Positions 11,602 to 22,602 of a stretch of DNA of 64,000 nucleotides are shown piece after piece. Numbering within the stretch: the stretch's first letter is position 1; the number at the start of each line of letters is the position of its first letter. A program made the translations under genes and the position numbers. Under the pieces are notes generated by a model. That model did no database searches. It was not told the DNA's origin and worked only from the letters and a program-made list of their open reading frames with translations. This stretch comes from Cocos nucifera (lineage: Eukaryota > Streptophyta > Magnoliopsida > Arecales > Arecaceae). The DNA is taken from NCBI GenBank assembly GCA_006176705.1, contig QRFJ01000477.1, positions 782,214 through 846,213 of the forward strand, given 5' to 3'.

Positions 11602-13350
11602 ATGACTCATTCTAGTAATTCCAATTTCGCTCTGATGATCTTCCAAACTAAGATGATGGAGGGAGATATGGTGCTACTTCACAATCAGTTCCACATTTCT
11701 TCAAGATTTTAATTGGAGGTTTCGAAGATGGAAGAATGGGTTTGTAGTCCTCCCCTAGGTCAAATGAGCCTCTACAAGGAGTGTTTTTGGACTGGATTGA
11801 GGCTTCCTCTTCATCCTTTTTTTGTTACTCTTTTTTGCTTTCTTGAGATATTGCTATGTTTGGTAGTCCTGAACTCATGGTGGCATATCTATAGTTTTAC
11901 TACATCATGTGTATTGGCTGGGGTTGAACCCAGCATCGCACTTTTTCGTTATTATTTTATCTTGAAAAGATATCTTGGATTGCGTGGGTGGTGGTATGTG
12001 TCATCTTGGAGTAGGAAGAACAGTCTTTTGTTGATCCAAGATGCTTCTTCTGTTATCCATGGCTAGAAAGAGCATTTTCTGTTTGTTTTCCAGACCTCAG
12101 GTAATGAATGGAGTCTTGTAGACTAGAGCGAGCCTTAAGAGGCTATACTAAAGGAGCCATTATTTGATCAATGTCTGAGGCAAGATTTAGAAACTCTACA
12201 TAGTTTTGGGGTTTCGGAACTAAAGGAGCTTCTATCAAACATACCCTATTCAATGTGGGTATTAGCTAGGTCAGCCCCAAAGGTGTGTATGGGTTATTTG
12301 CCTCAAGGTCATACTTACTCAACCTACAAATTTTTGACACTAACTGACCAATGCTTCGGATTGCAGAGATTGATCTTGAAGAAGGTCAAAGAAGGTCAAA
12401 GAAGCCAAGCTGAATGTTTGTTTAGCAAAGCTATTTTGAACTTCCCAACTCCCAACTTTTTTGACTTCTTTTTAGAAGATGAGCCAGCCAAGGTTACCAA
12501 GACTTCTAGAACCACGCCAGCCGGACTAAAGCTCAAGGTGTCTACCTTAAAGGATTGTGAACCAATGAGCAAGGCATTCACTGAGTTTCTTTATCTAGCC
12601 AATGCAAATAAATTATTGTGCGAGCCTCATAAGATAATAAGGCAAAAGGCTTTAGATTGTTTTATCCGAGTAAGTTTGAGTCTATCATTACATTTCTCCT
12701 AACCTCTTTGTTTTGAGGTGCATATTCATTATATGTAACCTAAGATATTTTGATAGCACATCCACTATATGAATGGGTATATGAAGCACTCTACCAAGCT
12801 ATCGACTGAAATGAGGAAATATAAGACTAATGCCAAGACGCCCAAGATTACAAAAGATAAGGTGATGAAGGCAGCTAGTGAGGCCTTCATAAGAGCCGAT
12901 GCTGCTGAAAAAGGAGCTAAAGATGCCGAAGCGGTACTGAGGAGAGCTGTGGAGGAAAACTCCCAACTGTTAGGCAATCAAGAAGCATTGGAAGCAAATT
13001 TAAGGGAGTTTAAAACTCAGTCTATGAAGGTAGGGGAACTCAAAGCCGAGGTTGTAGAGGTCAAAACCATGCTAAAGGCTATACAGGAGAAGATAGCTAA
13101 GCTCCAAAGCGAGCTAGAAGTGCAGATCGAGGTTGTTGCTTCAAAGGCTATCAAGAGTTTTTGGACGTCGGAGGAATATCAATGCAAAAAGGTTAAATTT
13201 ACAACTGATGCCTTCGACAAGGAAAAATGCTTCATTCGAAGTGGAGTGGCTGCTTGCTATCCAGAATTGAATCTAGATTTCTTGGACAAGATCTCGAAAC
13301 TGCCTATTGCTAACATAGTAGATGCTCCTGCACCAGAAAATGCTTCTTAA
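11602..13350 (+). pseudogene. Decayed additional ORF B with intron: 'gypsy-type transposase' (PF04195-like) domain plus coiled coil, antisense to Ty3 host
   Basis: One reading phase runs from the ATG at 11602 to 12669, then, after removal of a GT...AG intron (12670-12756), in phase from 12757 to the stop at 13350, about 553 codons. Four stops break exon 1 (11710, 12064, 12124, 12136). Residues around 70-150 carry LRLPLHPFFVTLF, NSWWHIYSF, GVEPSIALFRYYF, LKRY and GWWYVSS, the pattern of the plant PF04195 domain ('putative gypsy type transposon'). Exon 2 is a probable coiled coil, rich in Ala, Glu and Lys, ending in a Tyr-Pro-Glu-Leu-Asn-Leu-Asp-Phe-Leu block often seen at the end of such proteins. 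Its function is unknown. A TATA box lies upstream and an AATAAA downstream, and the strand is opposite to the neighbouring Ty3 pol, as for the antisense extra ORFs of Tat-lineage elements. A captured plant gene is the alternative. Confidence 0.7.
12670..12756 (+). other. Predicted 87-bp intron in ORF B
   Basis: The 5' site reads GTAAGT and the 3' site TTTTGATAG, with T-rich sequence between. Without splicing the frame hits a stop at about 12700; with splicing, exon 1 ends on a whole codon and exon 2 begins in the same phase, 12 bases before an in-frame Met. The length is normal for a plant intron. Confidence 0.65.
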
Positions 13351-14754
13351 ACATGCCTTTTCTTTTTATCCATGTGCTTAGATTTGTCGGGGTCCTTGTC
13401 AACAAAACCTCGTATAAATAAAATTTTCTTCCTATTTTTAATGATTCTCTATGCTTTATCTTCCCTGTTTTGCTCCAATATGAGGAGTTAATTCAAAACC
13501 CTTAAAGCTATATCTCTGATTAGAGAAAATGTAGAAGACTTGGAGTAATTTCTTCTTTAAGAAAATCCAAGACAAGAAACTTTAGATTAGAGGATTTTTG
13601 TTGAACTTAATGTCCTCCGAACAAAGGAGCTAAGAATTTGGCCAAAGGAACCTTAGATAGGTCGATTCCGATTTGAGGACTTACGAATCAATCTTTTCAT
13701 TAAAGGTGCACATAATTAGTCAGACGTGCCTATTTTTCTACATGGTATTAAGTATGCCCAGTTTAAGAAATAACATAATCATATCTCTTACATAAAAATC
13801 TGATGAACAGCTATAGGGTGGCAAAGTCGTTCAGTCTTGAATTTGCACGTGGCATGATTTGATGAGAGCAATTATGATGGACTTCTCTTTTTATAGGAGA
13901 CCTCCGTCTTCTTTTTTTCCAACAATTAGAACTTTCTATGAGGTGATAGCAGAGTGGGACGATCCCTTAGAGAGGGATGAAATTATACTCTTTTGTTGGG
14001 GCCACTATCATCCACCTGAAAAAATAAAAAGGCCTCATTGGGCTTTGATCGGTTTAGAGATACTTGTGATGGATGTTCTAGCTGTAAAATGTTTGTATTC
14101 TCGATCTTGAGATATTTGTCATTTTGCTCTTATATTGGAGATGATCGTTCCCTCGGCCCTGAGAGATTTGTAACTATTTCCTTGCTTTGTGAAGGCAGGA
14201 ATTTAGTGACTGTCTCTATGGTACTTGTATGATACACCACCTTTGAGAGGGAGGAGAGAGTCGAGCTGCTGCTCACGATAAAGATCTTGATCACTTTCTC
14301 TGCTAGCGGACTCCCCACACTGTGGTCTTTTTGAAGACTATAGTTTTGGGATACCGAAGTTATGAAGAAAAAGCTTTGAAAAAAGCTTGATCATTTCCTG
14401 GGACATCTAAATGAGTATCTACATCGATGCAGGCCTTTTTGGCTAAGGTTTCTTCCAGCACCATGGTTCGAGGCTGCATCGAGATAAGCATCCAGTGAAT
14501 GCGATCTTGAACTGACCTTGGTTGACTCACGATCGTGCTATTTTCATTTTGGGGCGTAATACCAAAGTGAGGAAAATGGCAACACACCTACATCTTGGTT
14601 ACATAGGATTTGCCGTAATTTCAATGTAAAACTTCGATTTTTCTTTCTTTTAATCACTTCTGTAAAAGCAATGCTCGTATTATTACTTTTGTAAGAATTT
14701 TCCTCCATGAATGAATATGATCCTTTTTTCATTCGTTGTGGTTAATGTGAACTT
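13351..14754. other. Non-coding spacer between ORF B and the 60-bp array
   Basis: About 1.4 kb without a recognisable gene. Short frames on both strands (13859-14110 plus; 14360-14732 minus) have no motif and no family resemblance I can name. I infer that this is part of the 3' region of the Ty3 host because it lies between its antisense ORFs and its tandem array. Confidence 0.45.
13417..13422 (+). terminator. Polyadenylation signal candidate after ORF B
   Basis: AATAAA 67 bases after the ORF B stop, followed by T-rich sequence. Confidence 0.45.
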
Positions 14755-15055
14755 TGGAGAGATTGATCTCAATTCGAGAAGTCTTTTAGAGAAGTTTTTT
14801 TTAGATGCATTCTGACCTAAGAAACTTTGTTGGAAATGATTCCAATCCAAGGAATCTACTAAGATAAAGCCCCGATCGAAGAGATTTTATGGAGAGCGGT
14901 CCCGACCAGAGGGGTCTGTTGAGATGACGTCCCGATCAAAAAGACTTCATGGGGAGCAATTTCGATCAAAAAAATCTACTGAAATGACATTCTGATCCAA
15001 GGGACCTTATAGAGAATGATTTCGATTAGAAAAATCTACTAAGATGATGTCCCGA
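14755..15055. repeat. 60-bp tandem array, left part
   Basis: About five units of 60 bp, each built of two half-blocks of the form 'cgatcaaagaaacttcatgg' and 'atcaaagaaatctactgaga', with 10-25 % differences between units. The array breaks inside a unit at the CACTA insertion and resumes at 19622. It lies just downstream of the Ty3 pol stop on the minus strand; tandem arrays in this pol-to-LTR interval are well known in Tat-lineage elements. Confidence 0.85.
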
Positions 15056-15649
15056 CACTATAAAAAAATAAAGTATTAGTGACAGCTATTAGCAACTATA
15101 TTTTGGCTATCATTAATAATGAGTATTAACAATGAAATTAGTGACGGCAAAATTACCGTCACTAATAAACTTTTTACTGACAACTTTAGAGATGAAAGTT
15201 TAGCCGTTGCTAATAGTTATTAGCATAGGCAGTAGCGACGGCTATGCCGTCGCTATAGGTGTTAATGATGGTATTAGTAATAGCAACTTAGCCATCACTA
15301 ATACTAAATAATTTTATTTTTTTAATTAAGTTTTATTATTATTAATAATGGTAGATAATTATTAGCAATGGTGTTTTACCGTCGCAACTAAAAAATAATT
15401 TTATTTTTTTAAATTATATTTTATTATTATTCATGATGATAGATACTTATTCATGATGACATTTTATCATTTCTAAGAAAAAATAATTTTATTTTTTAAT
15501 TAAATTTTATTATTATTAGTGATGATGAATACTTTTTAATGATGACATTTTTCCATCACTAATAACTATTTTAAACGATGGTAAATAGCAATCATGAAAT
15601 TGGGCATCATAAAAACTAAAAAAGTTATTAGCGATGATTAGTTTGGCTT

Positions 15650-16810
15650 TTAGCAATGGCTTTGACCATCGCTAATACTCTTACCATATTAGCAACAGTA
15701 AAAATGCCGTTGCTAAATATCATCGCTAATTTTAATTTTTTATTTTTTTTTGAATATGCTATAATTTTAAAATTTAAAGCTCATCTTCACTATTCATTAT
15801 CTAAATAACTATCGTTAGAGTATCATTGCAAAAAATCACCTCAATCTGATAGCTCTAGCCATGTCGATCAATAATATTCAATTTCGATGGCTACGAACAA
15901 CCGCATGATGATCTGATGGATAGAGACTGTCAATTAGTCTAAAAACTTGCAATGATAATCTTAATAATTTTTATAGTATACTATCAAAATTTTATTTCAA
16001 TCGGACATCATTATCATGATTAATTTAGCTCGGAATGATTTAGATAGTTAAATAAAAAATAAGTGATCAAAAGGCCAAACAGCATCCGATTATAAGATAA
16101 CTTTTTAAATAAATAATTTTTACTACTAATTTGATTGTTTGTATGATGGTAATTGTAAAATTCAAACTACATATATATGAACGATTCAAAACTATGTCTC
16201 TTGATATTTATTATTAAAGTTTTTAAGTAATTATTCTTATATTTTTATAAGATCTGCTTAACATGGATGGTTTATATATATGCAGTTTAAATTTTATGAT
16301 CACCATCATACAAATAATTAAAGCAGTAGCAAAGATAATTTATCTAAAAAAATTATCTTAATCAGATATCATTTGGCTTTTCGATCACTCATTTTTTATT
16401 TAACGATCGAAATCATTCTATCCTAAATTAACCATGATAATGATGTCTGATTGAAGTAAAATTTTGATATTATTCTATAAATATCATTAAGATCATCGTT
16501 GTAAGTTTTTGAATCCATCAGTGGTTTCTATCTATTAAATTATCATGCGATCGTTTATAGCCATCGAAATTAAATTTTATTAATCAATATAGCTAGGGCT
16601 ATTAGATTGAGATAATTTTTTATGATGATACTCTAACGATAATTATTTAAATAATAAACCATGAAGATGAATTTTAGATTTTAAAATTATATCATATTTT
16701 AAAAAATAAAAAATTAAAATTAGCGATGATATTTAGCAACGATATTTTTGCCATCGCTAATACGGTATTAGCGATGTATTGCTGACTATCAGTGATGGCC
16801 AAAGCCATTA
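15650..16810. repeat. Long imperfect inverted repeat (foldback) inside the CACTA element
   Basis: The two arms, roughly 15650-16190 and 16260-16810, are reverse complements of each other with mismatches and small indels. Matched pairs include catcgctaat at 15721 with attagcgatg at 16719, and gtatgatggt at 16141 with accatcatac at 16302. The coordinate sums of these pairs (32449 and 32452) stay constant, which shows one continuous fold centred near 16225 with a loop of about 70 bases. A transcript would form a long hairpin. Confidence 0.8.
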
Positions 16811-17079
16811 CTGATAAATTTAAAATTTTTAAAATTTTTTAGTTACAAATATAGTTAAATTAATTAATTATCAATGGCTGTTAGCAACGCTCTATTTGCC
16901 ATCACTAATAATATTCAAAAAAATATTTTAAAAAAAAAATTAAAATATATTTTTTAAAATTTTTAGTATTAGTGATGGCTCTCTAGTTTTAGCGATAGAG
17001 TTGCTGTTGTGAATACTTCTACCAAAGGTATTAACAATGGTAAATTTGCCATCGCTAATTCTCCTCTAATTTTTCATTC

Positions 17080-17770
17080 TTCCCACGATTCTCCTCACAC
17101 TAGTGCCCAAACTCCCCTCAACCCACCCCCTCGACCCCTCTTTCCTCCTTTCCACTCCATCCCTCCCCGCCCCATCCCTTCGGCATCCCACGGTCCCGAG
17201 CCCGTATCCCTCCACGCCCATGGCCGCCCTCTCACCAGCACCCAAACCCCGCTAAGCCTCCTTCCTCCATCCCCACCCGTCCCTCCGACGTCTCACATCC
17301 CTCCATTCCTGCGGCCGCCCTCTCACCGGCATCCAAACCCCCTCAACCCCCTAACCCCCTCAACTCCCCTTTCCTCTCTCCCCATCTCGTTCCTCCGACA
17401 CCATGTGGCCCAAAGCCCACCACCCTAGCCTCTCGTTGCTCGAGTCTGTCGGCGCCTCCTATGTAGCCGCCCTGAGCTTGCCGCCCTAGCACCACCTGGC
17501 CCATGGCCATCCCAACCCTACCAATGCTTCCTACGCTATGGCCCCAAGCCAGCCACCCCGACCTCGCCTCTCCCATAGTCTCCCCGACCTCGTCGGCATC
17601 TCCTATGCCATGGGCCATAACCCACCACCCTGGCCCCTTCTCTCTCATAGCTGCCCAGACCATGAGCTTTCGATCGTAAGCTCTCAGCCACCACCTGCCT
17701 CACTGAGCTTATGGTCATAAGCCCTTGACTGCCTCCCACTTCTCCGAGCCCCTGGTCCACCTCCCCCTAG
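17080..17770. other. C-rich block inside the CACTA element
   Basis: This stretch is far more GC-rich than the surrounding AT-rich element. The plus strand is open at 17009-17428 and gives a low-complexity Pro/Ser/His-rich product; the other strand is open in Gly/Arg-rich frames. No domain is recognised. It could be captured host DNA, as CACTA elements often carry gene pieces, but nothing identifies a donor. The following 17770-19190 is AT-rich and featureless apart from a short plus frame at 18718-18909. Confidence 0.5.
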
Positions 17771-19621
17771 TCTCCATAGGTGCTTTCCTTTCCACGTATC
17801 TCCATTTTTTTTTTTTTGCTTGGAAACCTTCCCAAGTTCTTCTTGCAAGTGCTTCGACCTTCTCCCTCAAGTGCAATCATTCCCACAGATATTTGAAAAT
17901 GAGAAATAAATGAAAAGAAATAAAAAAGGGAAAAAAGCAAAAAAAAAGTTGAACAATCTATGTAGAAAAAGATATTTCTTTTTTATTTTTCAATATTTTT
18001 TTTATTTTAGTTGATTTTTTTCTATGCTTTTCTCTCCATTTTTCTCTACTATGTCCATTCTTAGAGTCTCAATTGGGTGGAAAGTGGGATCCTCACCGAG
18101 GCAACGAGGTAGATATTGCTTACAGGGCCTCTGATTGCAGTAAACCTTCTCCACTACTTCATCCAGATGATCTTAGTCATGTTAAATGATATATCCTTTA
18201 TTTTATTTTTAATTTTTTTATATATTAAATTGATTTATTTTTAGAATATGTCATCTCTAGACATGTATTTTTGTAGTATGTATGCATGTATGTCTAGTGT
18301 GTTATGTACGTATATAGTTTTATGTAATTATATTTCTAAAATATTTATGAAGTTGAAGTGTAAGGACTAGTTGGAGGATAAAAAGAATTGAAAAAAGAAA
18401 ATATTAAACTACTAATACTTAGAACATACTCATTATTCTTGTCTTTCCTATATTAATTTTTATTTAAATATATTAAAAAAGTTTTTTTAATGGTTTTATA
18501 TTATCCAAACTTTTGATAAATTATCCTAAAAGAAGTTCTAAATACTTTGAAATAATCCTATACACTTTGATTCAAGATTTGGATTAATCTTTCCTAGTTT
18601 TGGAATCCTCTAAAACTTAAACTCGAAACATCAAGCAAGAAAAAGATAGTTTATAATGACAAACAAAAATTAGCTCTTCAATGAGCATAATAGATTATTA
18701 AATACACTTTACTCAGAATGGAAGAAGCCTTTGAGAATATCCTTAGATGGAATGAAGAGTTGAATATACTTTTGAGAGATGGTGAAGGTTCAAATGAAAG
18801 CTTCTTTGACTTGGAGCTAAAAATATTTTTTAATTCTTTTTTCTTAATTTTTCTTAAGTTTTTTTTTCTTTTGAATGCCTTTATACCTTTAATCAATGTT
18901 AGAGAATGAGTAGTAGCCATTTAAAGCCATTGAAGAGTATTTATTGGATATTTAAGGTGCCAAAAATAAGCCAAAAAATTAGCTATTACAAAAATTTTCA
19001 TCATAGGAGTCGATCCATGGGTCGTCCTCTATGGTAGAATAGAAACATCCTATTTCTATTTTTAGGTGATAGGATAGCAGGGGTCAACCTATGAATCATC
19101 CCTTGGCAAAGAGGTAGTCCCTTGGATTGACTCTTTTTATATGCCACTAAAAAGTTTAATTATAATTTTTTAAAAAAAATTAAAAAAACTATTAGCAATG
19201 GTATTAGCGACTGCACTTACTGTCGCTAATAATTTTTAAATTTAAATTTTAAAATATAAAATATAAAATATTAGAAATGGTATTAGAGATAAAAAAATAC
19301 TATCGCTAATAGTTTTTTAATATTTAAATTAAAAAATAAAATAAAAATAATATTAAAGATAGTATTAGCGATAGGATATGTCATTGTTAATAGTATTTTA
19401 AAATTTTAATTATAAAAATAAAATAAAAAAAATATTAGCGCGCTAATTAACTTTATTAGCTACAGAGGTTTTGTCATCGCTAATAACAATAATTAGCGAC
19501 AAGGATTTATGTGATGAATTTTTATCAATGGCTTGCCATCGCTAATAGCATTAGCGATGGCAAACCCCTTATTCATGACGATATTTAGCCATCACTAATA
19601 ATCAATTTTTTTATAGTGCGA

Positions 19622-19955
19622 TCAAAGAAACTTCATGGAGAGTGATTCCAATCAAAGAAATCTGCTGAGATGTCATCTCGATCAAAGAAATCTTGTAGGG
19701 AGCAATTTCAATCAAAGAAATCTATTGAGATGTCATTCCAATCAAAGAGACCTCGTGGAGACCGATTCCAATAAAAAGAATCTACTGAGATGATATCCTA
19801 CTCAAAGAGATTTCGTGGAGTGCAATTTTCGTTAAAGGAATTTACTGAGATGATATCCCGATCAAATAAACTTCATAAAGAGCGATTCTGATCAAAGGAA
19901 TCCACTGAGATGACGTTCTGATCCAAGGGACTTTGTAGAAATTCTTTCTGAATCC
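19622..19955. repeat. 60-bp tandem array, right part
   Basis: About five and a half further units of the same 60-bp repeat as at 14755-15055, in phase with it once the CACTA element and one CGA are removed. The array ends about 70 bases before the stop codon of the Ty3 pol on the minus strand. Confidence 0.85.
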
Positions 19956-20025
19956 TTCCTATTATATAAGCATAAGCCAATGAATTTGAAGATTTGTTTA
20001 TTCAACATTATGTGAATCACTAGTG

Positions 20026-20164
20026 TTACATACATAAATTGGCCAAATTCCAAGGCCTAGGGAGTGGAATCCTATTCAATTGTCTCAGATGGTAGGTTCT
20101 TGGACATATCACCTCATCGACTTGATAGGGGCCTTCCTAGTTGAGTGAAAACTTTTCTTGTTTC
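20026..20164 (-). pseudogene. Ty3 host: integrase C-terminal end
   Basis: The minus strand reads KFSLN, a stop, then EGPYQV and, after a TYHLRQLN block, PLPRPWN, the usual end of plant Ty3 integrase (consensus LxPNWEGPYxV...TYxL...LPRPWN), followed by a TAA at 20026-20028. One Trp codon has become TAG. The reading joins the piece at 22603 after removal of the insertion 20165-22602. Confidence 0.85.
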
Positions 20165-22602
20165 TAATGAATATAGTGCAAGATTTCTAGCTCTACTTTC
20201 AAAACTTTTTCAAAAAATCATATAGTAAAAATTTAAAATTAATCTAATTAACTTTTAGAGCTATTGATCAGATCAATTTAAACCCTACAAGTAGGATCAA
20301 AATGTGATATATATGCATTTAAAATCTGAAAACTAGATTACCATGTAGTAAAATATTTTTACTATTCTATGTGTTTGGAGCACGATATCTTGTGCGGATA
20401 GCCGAACACCACAACTAAAATGCCACTGAGGATATCCTCTTATCATGATGCAGCCACACAAGTCATCTAGCCTCCACAGATGGTCTACACAAGGTCCTGA
20501 TCTCGATCGGCTCCTCTCGAGTGCTAGCTCAATGCCGAATGCTTCGATAGTTAATCTTAATTGAACTCCTTCGATCTCCCTCCATCGACTCTTTGGATGC
20601 TTCGAATCACCAGCAGAGGTAGGAGAGAGGTAGAGGAGACTCTCCAAAAAATTTTGTGGGCTAATGACACTTATACCTTACAGAATCATTCCCTAACCCT
20701 AAGCCGAAATCCTAGGGCTGCACTCTCACCCAAACCCTACACTCTCTCCATTTTTCTTTTTCACTGGATCTTTTTTTTGAATTTTTTCATGCAAAAGAGG
20801 ACTCTCACATAGAAGGGTGACTTCTTTTTCTAATGTCACACACCCCAGAAAATTCCTCATTTTATTATGCACCAAACCGAGTGGAAAGCATGTGGTAAGG
20901 ATAAGATCAAGTGATTAGAGATTCAAATTCAAATCTCATTTGAATTCAAATTGTAACTAGATTGGTTTTATCCATCTAGGGCATGAGAAGGATGGGTGCA
21001 TGCCCTCTTGTGCATGAAGAACATTTCACGAGAAACACTTTCTCATAGAAATTTAAATGGACACAAGGATAGGTGATGTGGTAGGTAGACTAGTCAAACT
21101 AGTCTCAAGGAAACCTTATCCAATTAAAACCAACCCAAACCAATTTGGCTAGGTCTAATTAGACTAGATTAAACCCAACTCATTTACACTTAATTAGGCT
21201 CAGTTAAATCCTAAATAAATTACAAATTAATTAAACCCAATCCCTAATCAAATTAGGAAATAAACCTCCTCAGTGATTTTGTCATCTCAAACTTAATCGA
21301 GTCAAACCTAACTGGATCTAATTCAATTAGACTTGATCCAAAATACATTATTCAATCAAATTAAGTTAATTAGTAATTAAATTACTAATTAAATCTCTCA
21401 TAAATATAGAGTCCAAATTCAATAGATGTTCGGGCAATAGAGTTCCATCAATATAAAACTCTTGATTGAAGAGTTTCAAACCAGTAGGACTCTTGATTCT
21501 GTATACCAAATCAGTGAAACTTATGATCATAGAGTTTCAGACTAGTAGAACTCTCGATCATAAAGTTTTAAATAAGTAGGACTCAGAGTTTTAATGCAGT
21601 AGGACTCTTAGTCGTAGAGTTTCAGTCTAGTGAGATTCTTGATCATAGAGTTCCAATCCAATGGAACTTTTCATCAACCATCAGATCAGGTAGGAACCTC
21701 TAATATGTGTAACCCCATAGGTTTGAACCTAAGCTGATAGCATAGAAATCACTTTTTGTACTAATCGATGTGACCATCTAGTAATGGTATCCGACATCTG
21801 AATAGGTCAAATAGTCATAATTGCAATATTTAGAACCTACTCGAATATGATTACTGTATAATTCATCCCTTTGATCTCTATATTTAGGATGACTTAGAGT
21901 TAAACTACCAATCCTAAAAAATACATCCATATCGTGTCTCAATACAATTAGTCTTATGACTCCTTACTAGGACTACCCTGGCCAAGGCTTTGCTAAATTG
22001 AAATATTAACTTTTGAGCCCGAAGTGGTCAATCCCATCTTGATTCACATACAAACTCCTCAAATACTTGATTGTGCCCAAAAATCTTTCATCACTGAATT
22101 AGAAATTTAGGTAGTCCAGCACTAAAGCACAGTAAGTTACTTGAAAGTCACCATGGTGATCTTAGATTAGAGGAACACTTATGCTAATATTCCTTCAGAG
22201 CAAATCTTAACAGCAGAAAAGTTTTAAAGTTGGTCACGTTCAGTGCAGATGTATCCTTACATCTCATCTGCATGCTATACCAGTATCTTCATACTCCTTA
22301 GTTAAGAGGACAATCAATCCATATGACACACAATGATCTACACTCAATAAATATTATCATCCTTAATAGCAACATATCATTTGATCGCAAACAGATTTAA
22401 GGACTAAATAATAAATCCTTCTTTATCGATTCTAAATAGTCTTAAGGACTTCACGATAATATAAGAGTTCATTAGAAGATAGAAAGAATTTATGATGAAC
22501 AATATCAAAATAATATTTATTCAATTATAATTCATATACAAATACAAAAATAGCTTAACAATCAATAGGCTGATGATTGGCTTTGGGATACTATTCCCAA
22601 TA
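20165..22602 (-). mobile_element. Decayed solo LTR inserted in the Ty3 integrase, TSD GTTCC/GTTTC
   Basis: This 2438-bp insertion starts TAATGAAT and ends CCCAATA on the plus strand. Read on the minus strand it begins TATTGGGAATAG, very like a copia LTR start TGTTGGGAATAG with the G changed. The flanks are gtttc at 20160-20164 and gttcc at 22603-22607, a 5-bp duplication with one transition. The integrase frame continues across the site (Ser-Met-Glu then Gln-Glu-Lys). No gag or pol is found inside, and a single TG/CA-like pair suggests a solo LTR left by LTR-LTR recombination. Its lineage is uncertain. Confidence 0.7.

Larger units (their letters stand above)
15056..19618. mobile_element. CACTA (En/Spm) DNA transposon, non-autonomous, TSD CGA
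   Basis: The element starts CACTATAAAAAAAT at 15056 and ends with its exact reverse complement at 19618, so the terminal inverted repeat is 14 bp. It is flanked by CGA on both sides (15053-15055 and 19619-19621), the 3-bp duplication expected of CACTA elements. Both ends carry many short subterminal repeats of the type ttagcgacggc and its complement (15080-15720, 16725-17060, 19190-19600), the sites where such transposases bind. No transposase coding region (TNPD-like) is seen in 4.56 kb, so it would depend on another element. Inside are a large foldback (15650-16810), a C-rich block (17080-17770) and AT-rich filler. Confidence 0.9.

Noticed and set aside
17009..17428. Pro/Ser/His-rich open frame inside the CACTA element
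   Set aside because: Low complexity, open on the other strand too, starts inside subterminal repeats. Kept only as a compositional block.
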